NCBI GenBank assembly: GCA_964036295.1
Contig: OZ038469.1
Span: 7,890,067 to 7,954,066 of the forward strand
From: Plumapathes pennacea
Lineage: Eukaryota > Cnidaria > Anthozoa > Antipatharia > Myriopathidae
DNA: 64,000 nt
Direction of reading: 5' to 3'
Of the stretch, positions 22,101 through 32,900 are shown piece after piece. The translations under genes and the position numbers were made by a program. Numbering within the stretch: position 1 is the stretch's first letter; each line of letters begins with the position of its first letter. Under the pieces are notes generated by a model. The model worked only from the letters and a program-made list of their open reading frames with translations. It had not been told where the DNA came from and searched no databases.

Positions 22101-25100
22101 CGATTGAAGCATTGTGGAACCGTGTGCATCAGGTAAATTATTCATGTGTAATTTTAATTTGTACTTTGGCATACTCAGTGTCATCCACATTCTGCAGGTT
22201 ATTTTTTCATCTAGCATTGGAAATGTGACTAAACCTACCTTTTTTATTGCAGGCATGTTGGGATGATGATGATGCCAGTTCCATATTGCTTCTTCTGAGA
22301 GATATATCAGACTGGGAATCCCTTGTAGAATGCTGCCATTTACTGCACAGTGTCATGCCATCACCTGACCACAGGGACACACAACTCACATGTATATCAA
22401 GCAGTAAAGTCGAGATGAGGTTTCTATTAGTTTTGATGCACTCACATTTCAAACGCAATGCAAATTAGGGTCTTTTTTATGTTTTTATTCGAAGGATGGT
22501 GTACTGACACAATATGCCACTGCTCAAGATGGTTGCTTCGACAGCTCAACTATTGATGTTTGCATACTTCATTTCGCTCAGCCCACCTTTTTTCTTTGTA
22601 GAGATATGTTTAATTCTTTCAGTCTAGTCCTTAGTAACTATACTCTTTTTTATGTCACGCAAGGGTTCGTCATTGTTTGCCAGAAGAATATCTCCGGGAC
22701 GGTTTGGAGCCGGCAGTTGTGAGGGCAGATGGGAATTGTTTATTCAATTCCATCTCATTGGCCCTCTACAAGGATGAATATGAGTCGAATATGCTCAAGC
22801 TTGGGGCTGTTGTGCAGGGATGCATTCACGAGCAGGTCTACATTAATAAGGTATAATATTTTTTATGAGGGAGCTTTTACTCTTCTTAGATTTTGTAACA
22901 AACAGTCGTTTCAGAGTACTTTTTCGTCTTTCGAGTTTTACTGCCAGTTAGTGTTTATAAGACAGGATAATATTATGATCTTTTAGATTATGACAACCTA
23001 TCCTCCGGAGGCATTCATTCAAACTGTTACAACGGATGCCATTCTTGCGTCCATCAACCACATCAAGAAAGCCTCTGAGAGGATGCGGGCCATTTATCGA
23101 AAGGAGGTCATGGCCACACTTACAGATGGACGCTACTCGGGTTTGTTCCAATCATACTTTGAGCAATAAATAATCAATTGTTGTTATCTCCAGAGTTCAT
23201 GTACACCTATGCTACTCTATATGTGCAAGTTGAAAATACATGTGCGTTCATACATGTGCATGATAATTTCATTATCTTGTGTTTTGCCCGCAATATCCTT
23301 GATAAGAGTTGAAGTCGTGTATTTTTGTGTATCAAACCTCGGGCGATGTGTTGATTTTTAACAGGTTTACTGCAGGTCCATCTAGTTGCGGGATATATTG
23401 AGATGCGCGTGCATTCGATATGCTCAGAGCCTGGCTATGACCTCTACAATACAGAGGTTCTCCCCCTATTTCGAGCCAGCAGAAAAGGCCCGAGTTTGAA
23501 GTTGCTCTGGTGCCGTCTGCACCAGGATGCAGTCGTGGCAAACCACATTGCACCAGTACTCCCATGTACTGACAGTCTAACTGGTAGGATGGTCGCTCAC
23601 ATTAGGATTAGGCTTCACACTGGAATATTTAAAGACGACTTAGATAATAAGAAAACTTAGGCTAGATAATTACTTAAGGTCGACTTAGAGGAAGGTCCAA
23701 ACCATACTTACAAGACAACTTAGCACCTGATTATTCCTTGGTTGTTTCCTTGGTGACAAAGCAAAAGGTTGTGAAAGGTTTCCGTTCAGGCAAAATATAG
23801 AAAACATTGCTTTTTGCCATTATAATAATGTGTTTGAAAGTATTGTTCTATGAATCAAAGCTAATTGCTCCTTGAATAAATGCGAATCTTTGGACATGAA
23901 GCTGAAAATTTAATCTTTGCATGTGATGTTTTTCTACGGAGCGACTCAATATTATAAAAGCCCGAAAAAGCTGGCAAAGTCATAACAACATACTGTCTGG
24001 TACGACTGACATTGAGGTATTGTTTTCACTTTGTTCCCATTAGAGTTCAACACCTTTGCTGAGAATGTCACTGGCAAATGCAGTTCTTCCTGCCAAATCA
24101 AGGAATGTGCCACTGCAAGTCGATTAGTACAGTGTGAACATTGCCTGATTTGGTTTCACTGTAAGTGCATTGGATTCCTTCCTGGACAACAAAGCCAACT
24201 ACCACAGCACTGGTTCTGTGGCTGTGCCCTAAGTGACGAGTATGGTTGGTAAGTTTTCATAGAGAAGCAGAGATAATGATTTTGAACTTTGCCTTCTCTA
24301 CTGCTGTGCCACCTTTTGCGTAGAGTGCAATGCTGTTACACGAATGGAAGCGGTACAAAGTTTCTAAACAAGCCGTGATAAAGCCGGTTTTATCTTACTC
24401 AAGGGTTTGTTCACTAGATAGCACGGATGGGACCCCCGATCGAGTACTTAGCCCTTAGTACTTACTTCTTTCTATAGGTTGACAGAATTCCAGGACAAAC
24501 TGTCATTACGACGGCTTCTTTGCAGTAAGGAGTTATCTGTAAGTAATGTATTAACTTTTGCTCGCTCACCGCCGTCTTTTTTTGATAACGTAGGACGTTC
24601 GCATAGGTAAATGTCTCCGGTGAGATTTGCACATCGTAGAGTTATATCGAAACTGCATTAATGTTGACATCAATAATTTAATCTTATCTAATCTAACCTA
24701 ACAGTCCAATAGAGGGCAGAGGCTTTAAAGATGTGGAAAGAGCTATTGCCAATTTTTTTTTTGTAATACTAATTTCCTTGCCTTCCATGCATCGAAACCC
24801 CATAAAATGGTGTTTCCAAAATGGTATACTCTATTAAGCATGTTGTTTTCATGTTTTACTTTTGGTGCCAATCATTTTTATAGGAGTACTTGCAACGCAT
24901 AGCTGATGGGTCGATAGCCTCTCTGAGGAGGGACCTCTTTGTCCGCAGCGTGAACAACGTTGCCACCGCGAAGAAGCTACGATCCCTCGCAGGCTTTGGT
25001 CCAAACCATGAAGTACTGTATTTGACATAATTAGTCCTTTGTATCGTACTGTTCTCCTACAGATCCGCTGTACTTTGACCTAAAATGTCATTCTCTCCTG

Positions 25101-25682
25101 CGTCGATCAATTGTAATATTGACTGATACAATAATATTTATTTGTAACTGAGAGCTAATGGTTAATGTTGCTTTTGTTATTGTTGTTGTTTTGTTTTTTT
25201 CTCCTTAATACAGGATACATACCTTGAAGACGTGGTGCTAGCGCTTGTAAAAGCAAGGTCGGATTTGTATTTTCCGCCAGGTGTTCCGCTGGACGAGTAC
25301 ACTCTTCTTCATTACTGTCTACAAGTGGCGATTACGGAGGTAGTTATTTTCGCACCATCTTGAGATGCAACAATATACCAATCATTTTTAAAGATAGTTT
25401 TCTCCGGAATTTGTATATTTCATAATTTTACTTGCAAATTATCTATAAGCCTGTTATACAATCGCTTGATCTTTTAAAAAATCGGAGGAGCCATAATTTA
25501 TGCGTGTTGAAAAGTATTAAATCTGAGAGTCCCCTCCATGGTCGTATTTCTTTAAGATAATGAACACGGAATACTGATTATTCTTTTTCAATTCCCAGGT
25601 TGTCATATGGATCATTGCCAGAATGACTAAAGTTAGCCGCGTAATGGCAGAAAAGATGTTCTCTAAGCATCACGATATATAA
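19135..25682 (+). CDS. OTU/vertnin-like domain plus PHD-finger protein, 18 exons
   Basis: Exons: 19135-19146, 19260-19304, 19437-19508, 20131-20154, 20274-20349, 20518-20605, 21003-21124, 21471-21626, 21867-22132, 22253-22419, 22664-22850, 22987-23140, 23365-23583, 24044-24248, 24478-24538, 24884-25012, 25214-25339 and 25599-25682. All have GT-AG borders and compatible phases, giving 730 residues. Residues 199-287 are Pro/Ser/Thr-rich. From about 343 an OTU/vertnin-like domain has VRADGNCLFNSISLAL (D365, C368) and ends near ANHIAPVLP (H517), the spacing of an OTU Asp-Cys-His set. Residues 540-590 form a PHD finger (CSSSC...CATASRLVQCEHC, WFHCKCIG, WFCGC). The likely setting is nuclear, reading histone tails and possibly cleaving ubiquitin. 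The start is the least certain: ATGGCGGACGAG is a good context, but that frame is open back to a strong acceptor at 19050, so upstream exons may exist. Early exons (19135-20154) are weaker than the rest. Confidence 0.82.
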
Positions 25683-26094
25683 CTTGTAAATTTTAGTCCA
25701 AATTTTAGTTACAACGTATATAAATGGCGATATTGTATACGTTCCATTTTAATTACATCTTAGGGCATATGTTCTCCAAAAGGAGTGGGTTGTTCGTTCA
25801 AGCCAAGCGGTTTCAGACTAAAAATTGAACATTACGCTCCTTTCTTGAGTACAGCCCAGTTTCCTGGTAGGCCTCGACACAGATTATCAAGTTGCTCGAT
25901 GGTATATACTGTATGTCATAAAAATCCTAACTTGCCATGCAGATTCGATGTTTTTCCTTCCAACGCTCATCTTGAATAGCGAGGGATATCCTTACCCGAA
26001 ATTATGATATTTAGCGTCAACAAATTTCAAGATTGTCACATTTTTATGCTGCGTTCAGGAATACTATCGCTACGATACAGTTTGTACGAGCTTT
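25683..26094. other. 3' flank of the OTU-PHD gene
   Basis: No gene seen. The region separates the stop codon from the satellite and must hold the transcript end; no strong AATAAA stands out. Confidence 0.4.
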
Positions 26095-27180
26095 GATATT
26101 TGACTTAAAATTTTGAAGCCCAATATCCAAAGTGATGGATGTCACATTTCGAGGCTTGAATCAAGAATTACAGCCGTCAGAAGATACTTTTACTGGCCTT
26201 GGATATTGGGCTTCACTTTTTGATGTCAAATATCCACGGTCGTGGGTGGCATACATTTTAAGGCTACAATAAGTAATTATATCGTTAATATATGGTTTGA
26301 CGGAGCTTGGATATTGGGCATCAAAAATTGAAGCTAAATATCCAAGGTAGTGGATGTCCCATTTCGAGGCTGGAATAAGTAATATTATATCTCTAATATA
26401 TGGTTTGACGGAGCTTGGATATTTGATATCAAAAATTGAAGCCCAATATCCAAGGTCGTGGATGGCACATTTTGAGGCTGCATTCAACAATTAAATATAT
26501 CGCTAGAATACAGTTTGACGGGGCTTGGATATTTGATATCAAAAAGTGAAGCCCAATATCCAAGGTCGTGGATGTCCCATTTTAAAGCTGGAATAAGTAA
26601 TGATATCTTTAATATATGGTTTGACGGGGCTTGGATATTTGATATCAAAAAGTGAAGCCCAATATCCAAGGTCGTGGATGTCCCATTTCGAGGCTGCAAT
26701 AAGTAATATTGTATCTCTAATATATGGTTTGACCGAGCTTGGATATTTGATATCAAAAATTGAAGCCCAATATCCAAGGTTGTGGATGGCACATTTTAAG
26801 CCTGGAATAAGTAATTATATCGCTAATATATGGTTTGACGGAGCTTGGATATTTGATATCAAAAATTGAAGCCCAATATCCAAGGTCGTGGATGGCACAT
26901 TTTGAGGCTGCATTCAACAATTAAATATATCGCTAGAATACAGTTTGACGGGGCTTGGATATTTGATATCAAAAAGTGAAGCCCAATATCCAAGGTCGTG
27001 GATGTCCCATTTTAAAGCTGGAAAAAGTAATTATATCTTTAATATATGGTTTGACGGGGCTTGGATATTTGATATCAAAAATTGAAGCCCAATATCCAAG
27101 GTCGTGGATGTCCCATTTCGAGGCTGGAATAAGTAATTATATCGCTAATATATGGTTTGACGGAGCTTGGATACAACAGA
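26095..27180 (+). repeat. Palindrome-rich satellite, first orientation
   Basis: Each unit contains CTTGGATATTTGATATCAA followed by AAATTGAAGCCCAATATCCAAGG, an inverted repeat whose arms CTTGGATATT / AATATCCAAG flank a short loop. Then comes a spacer with GTCGTGGATGTCCCATTT, AGGCTGGAATAAGTAATTAT and CTAATATATGGTTTGACGG. Units vary around 100-170 bp. Non-coding. Confidence 0.88.
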
Positions 27181-27540
27181 ATCTCAATCTCTCGTTCAAG
27201 TGAGAAAACGACATTAACTTGACGTGTTCAAAAATAATATTCCAACTGCTTCTATAGAAATAAAAAATACTTCTTGAGGGCATTGTAGTCTGATATTTTA
27301 GTGAGCGGCTGCATTTTAAACATCGTTAATAACACGTCCGTTGCTACAAAAGCCAAGCGCAATCTTCTCAATAAAACGCAGGAAAAAAGATCTTTAAGTT
27401 CTGGTTTTCGTTCTGCGAGGACATTTAGCGGATTGTCAATCTTCACCTTAGGGACTCGCATCTCGGAACATGCTGCCAGATCCTTGTTTTCAAAACGAAA
27501 CTACCTTCTCGGGATATATTTATTGATCCAAAACTCAAAA
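27181..27540. other. Non-satellite junction between oppositely oriented satellite blocks
   Basis: About 360 bp of apparently unique sequence between the two satellite orientations. Both strands have modest open frames, none with a recognisable motif. It marks the point where array orientation flips. Confidence 0.45.
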
Positions 27541-27833
27541 TGCGACACCCAAGACCTTGGCTATGGGATTTCACTTTTTGCTGTTAGATATCGAAGTTTC
27601 GTCAAACTATCCTCTAGCGACAATACTATTGATCCAAGTCTGAAGATGTGACAACCACGATCTTGGATATTTAGCTTCATTTTTTGATGCCCAATATCCA
27701 AGGCCAGTCAAAGTATCTTCTGACGGCTGTAATTCTCGATTCCAGCCTCGACATGGGACATCCACGACCTTGGATATTGGGCTTCACTTTTTGATGTCAA
27801 ATATCCAAGCCCCGTCAAACCATATATTAAAGG

Positions 27834-27899
<66 letters not shown>

Positions 27900-27921
27900 A
27901 TGGGCTATTGACTCATGGCCC

Positions 27922-27956
<35 letters not shown>

Positions 27957-29875
27957 AAACTAGTAGGGCAAAAACCACTTCTCAAAAACTCAAAAACTCA
28001 TCTCAGACTTCCGCAAAACGCGATTCAGCCGTCGCCATTTTGTTGTTTACTCGTACTCGTAGGCTATCACTAATAGCCTACTAGTAGCTCAGCCAATCAG
28101 AATGCACCATTGGTGATAGCCCACTAGTTTGATTTTACTAAAATTACTTATTCCAGCTTTAAAATGGGACATAGACGTCCTTGGATATTGGGCTTCACAT
28201 TTTGATGTCAAATATCCAAGCGCCGTCAAACTGTATTCTAACAATATAATTGTTGAATGCAGCCTTAAAATGTGCCATCCACGACCTTGGATATTGGGCT
28301 TCAATTTTTGTATGTCAAATATCCAAGCCCCGTCAAACCATATATTAGCGATATAATTACTTATTCCAGCCTTAAAATGTGCCATCCACAACCTTGGATA
28401 TTGGGCTTCAATTTTTGATATCAAATATCCAAGCTCGGTCAAACCATATATTAGAGATATAATATTACTTACTCCAGCCTCGAAATGGGACATCCACGAC
28501 CTTGGATATTTAGCTTCAATTTTTGATGCCCAATATCCAAGGCCAGTAAAAGTATTTTTTGACGGCTGCAATTCTTGATTCCAGTCCCGAAATGTGACAT
28601 ACATCACCATGGATATTGGGCTTCATTATTTAATTCGAATATCAAAGCTCCTTCAAACTGTATTCTAGCGATATTATTCTTGAACGCAGCCTCAAAATGT
28701 GACATCCACGACCTTGGATATTTTGCTTCATTTTTTGATGCCCAATATCCAAGGCTAGTCAAACCATCTTCTTACGGCTATAATTATTGATCCCAGCCTC
28801 AAAATGGGACATCCACGACCTTGGATATTGGGCTTCACATTTTGATGTCAAATATCCAAGCTCCGTCAAACTGTATTCTAACGTCTATAATTGTTGAATG
28901 CAGCCTCAAAATGTGACATCCATCACCTTGGATATTGGGCTTCAATTTTTGATGTCAAACACCCAAGCTCCGTCAAAGCATATATTAACGATATAATTAC
29001 TTATTCCAGCCTTAAAATGTATGCCATCCACGACGTGGATATTTGACATCAAAAAGTGAAGCCCAATATCCAAGGCCAGTAAAAGTATCTTCTGACGGCT
29101 GTAATTCTTGATTCCAGCCTCGAAATGTTGGATATTGGGCGTCATTATTTAAAGTCAGATATCAAAGCTACTTCAAACTGAATTCTAGCGATATTATTGT
29201 TGAACGCAGCCTCAAAATGTGACATTCACGACCTTGGATATTTTGCTTCATTTTTTGATGCCCAATATCCAAGGCTAGTCAAACCATCTTCTTACGGCTA
29301 TAATTATTGATCCCAGCCTCAAAATGGGACATCCACGACCTTGGATATTGGGCTTCACATTTTGATGTCAAATATCCAAGCTCCGTCAAACTGTATTCTA
29401 ACGTCTATAATTGTTGAATGCAGCCTCAAAATGTGACATCCATCACCTTGGATATTAGGCTTCAATTTTTGATGTCAAACACCCAAGCTCCGTCAAAGCA
29501 TATATTAACGATATAATTACTTATTCCAGCCTTAAAATGTATGCCATCCACGACGTGGATATTTGACATCAAAAAGTGAAGCCCAATATCCAAGGCCAGT
29601 AAAAGTATCTTCTGACGGCTGTAATTCTTGATTCCAGCCTCGAAATGTTGGATATTGGGCGTCATTATTTAAAGTCAGATATCAAAGCTACTTCAAACTG
29701 TATTCTAGCTGTACTCTATTCTATATTATTGTTGAACGCAGCCTCAAAATGTGACATTCACGACCTTGGATATTGGGCTTCACTTTATGATGTCAAATAT
29801 CCAAGCCCCGTCAACTATCTTCTTAGCGATGTAATTCTTAATCCCAGCCTCGAAATGTGAAACACACGACCTCCG
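27541..29875 (-). repeat. Palindrome-rich satellite, reverse orientation, with a 520-bp tandem duplication
   Basis: Same units as at 26095-27180 but reverse-complemented (GACCTTGGATATTGGGCTTC ... GTCAAACCATATATTA). A 520-bp block is duplicated almost exactly: the identical stretch ending in TTTGATGTCAAACACCCAAG occurs at about 28947 and 29467. A separate transposable insertion sits at 27830-28141. Confidence 0.88.
27830..28141. mobile_element. Insertion in the satellite: hairpin head plus TIR-bearing MITE
   Basis: 27841-27943 is a near-perfect hairpin (CAATTATTCCTC ... GAGGAATAATTG, with AATGGGCTAT/ATAGCCCAT inside). 27948-28139 has inverted ends AGTAAAATCAAACTAGT / ACTAGTTTGATTTTACT. Satellite sequence resumes on both sides (CATATATTAA left, ATTACTTATTCCAGC right), so both parts entered together or in succession. 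Confidence 0.75.
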
Positions 29876-29964
29876 ACATATATTGGGTTTGAATTCAGTG
29901 CACTGGTACGGAGACACATGTAGGATGTCACTGCTGCAATTGTTACAGTCGCCGGGTTCTGGGT

Positions 29965-32900
29965 TCAGTTCTCATTCAACTGGAGAGATGCCTTCCTATT
30001 GAGATCCCAAAGGAAGAATTTGACGTGATTCATGAAGTTTTCCGCATTCATGTAGGAAAGCGAGGACTTCAGCTTTTTAAGGGCAGAGTTCCTTTGTTCG
30101 TTTATCTGACTATTCAAAGAGTCAAAGCAACGATATGAGGCCAGACGATATCCAACAGAGCATCCTATAAAAATAATAAGAAGAAAAGAATAGGGATCGA
30201 ACAAATCATAAATATCCGATCTTCGGAGCATTGAAAAAAAGGTATGTTCAAAAAATGTATGTACGCTATGTTCAGGGGACAAATTTCTGGAAAGGTGAAT
30301 TACATCTGGTTATGGAATGGTTCTGCAATCTACCAAAAAAAAAAAAACGTTAAGCAGTCATTGGTACAGGTGAACGCTGAGTGCTGATTGCCACCCCGTT
30401 GCCAAATGGTACCATACATACCCTAGGTACATCAACGGGAAATTCGCTTTCGGTTTTTATTTACCAGCAGAGGCTCTCTAGTCTACTCTCTAGTCTCTAG
30501 TCTGGTACTTTTGTTGGAGCTTAGCGAACCTCGCGTAACGATATTTCTTCTGGATCAGTACACGAGAAAATTTGGCCTGAAATATTTATCAGAGTCATCA
30601 GAAAGAAGGACGCAGAGACAGAAAAAGAAACACGTTTAATACCTGTGTGATTTTTCCAGTGTAACCTGTCAACCGTAAACCACGTCCTTTCAAAGAATAC
30701 GGGGTCACGGTTTAGGACATACTTGTGAAGATTGCAGGCGTTGTCGTAAACAAGTACCGCGGGAGCTTCAAAAAATGAATGTAGCAACCGTTAATGCTAC
30801 CAGGCCTGAAGAAAAATTCTTATTTTGAAACATGAAACATTCGTCGTTGTTGGGTATCATGATGGCTTCACGGACAGTAGTACTAGCAAATCAAATCAGA
30901 AGAATACAAACCTCTCTCAAAGCGAGTCCACATGATACTGAACGGCACATTTGGTGATTCATGGCACTCCATAACTTCAAATCCATAGCAAATGCCTAAA
31001 AGCGCAAAAGTTAGAAAAAGAAACAACAGAAAATGTGCAGTCTTAAGTTCCATTGACACCATTGCCATTTTCGGCGCGATAGGACAGAACAAAAGGATTA
31101 TAGTTGTTATCAAAATAATGCTCTTATCCAGTCGTTTCGGCTTTGACAACTCGCGACTTTTATTCAACTCGATCAGCGAAATAATCTGTCGACTAACATA
31201 TATCAGTCATGCAGGCACTTTTACAAGAATCGCGACTTTTGAAAGCGGAAAGACAGATCAAACGCCAACTTTAATTACAAATAGAAAGTTTAACGCGCAT
31301 AAGCGTTGGCATGGTGTGTTAACGGAATCCATAAGTCCGTGAATGTTGCACATGTACGACGCGTTCATGTACATTACCATGAAAGACCTACCGTGTGGAC
31401 AGAACATTGTGAATATACCAGGCAACAAGCTTGGATGACCACGGGAGTGCTTGGTACAGTTAATTTCTTTTGTCCTTATGTTATCTGCTGCAAACACTGC
31501 TCTTTTACGACGTAGTGGGAGGCTGGGGAAGTATGACAGTTCATCAACTTCGCCACCACTGTCGCATGGACGAAATGGTACAGGGGCGGTGGTGAACGGT
31601 GCACAGGCCTTGGTGACCATGTCGCGCAACAATCGTTTCCATGGGTCAGGAAGTTGTGAAGTCTCGTGCAGTGTCGACATAGCACCAAACAATACCGGGC
31701 ACTTGGTCTGAAGGATAAATGCCTTGTTTGGACTGCTCATAGTACCTGCCAATGTTTCCATCAAATCGTCAATTACACCCAGTAACTCAGGCTCTGGATG
31801 CAAAATTGCACATACCGGCGAGTTGCAGCTCAGCGATGCTAAAAGTGCGAGTATGCCAGAGTGAATTTCTGCTGCTTCCACATTATCCAACCAGTTAATG
31901 ATGCCAAGCATTGACTTACAATGTAAATCAAGTAAGTAATGCAGTCTAAGTTTCATCACATCTGAAAAAGTAATTCTGTCGGCATACTTTCGAAGTAGAT
32001 CTCTTGCTTCTTTGTTTGCAATCATCACTCGATCCTTGTGACTGGTAAAGATTTCACAATTCAGCATGAGGTTAGTTTTCAGAATATAGCTGAATGTCAT
32101 TATGAACATAATAATGCTTGGTAATACTGAGTGAAATTGATGTAAGTAGAATTCAGGGCCGGATTCGGCCCGAAAATTGGAGCTAGAAGGCACAAGTACG
32201 ACACGACTGTCGACAACTCGATTCGTGCGAAATCGAGCTGGAAACAGCAGTGTTTCTGCTTCGTAGCATTTTGTTTTGCGTGGATGGGCAAGCAGCAGGT
32301 AGAAGAGCTCCGGCGGCGAAAGAAAACTATTTCAAGATTCGAAATGGTTTCGTGGAAAGCCCTCCCCCCCCCCTAAAAAAAATGGAATTTCAATCTCAGT
32401 CGCCGTGTAATGATGACGCAAAACTCATGCAAGCACATTGGAGCGCGCGCCAAGAAACTGTTTCGAGCCACCTTAAAGTTGAAAGATGGAATTTGCGCGT
32501 GCGGTTGTGGAAGTGAAATTGCCGTTAAACTTTTATTGCACTTGGAGGCTCCTAAAGGAGCCGTTGTTTTCAAGGCGCCTCTCACTCAAAGAAGCTATTC
32601 TCGAAGGAAAAGGGCAGGAGTCTTCCGTTGACTCGCAGGATCGCCATTTCTCCGCGAAGACGCCCAAGTTTCTGCCTGGAAGCTCTCTCGATGGCTTTCA
32701 CCGACGCGTCTCTGCCAACCTCCCGCAGCGTGACGTTGGATAACTCTTGGTCAACGATCTTCAGTTCCGCGATCCCCACAAGTCTCGCACGGTGCTTCTT
32801 GGGTGACCGGGCAACTGGAAGGCGTTCCGTATGGTGCAGCCTTCATTCCGCATCATATTGGCGACCGCCTTTGGTATCGCTCGTGGATTTTGGATAGATC

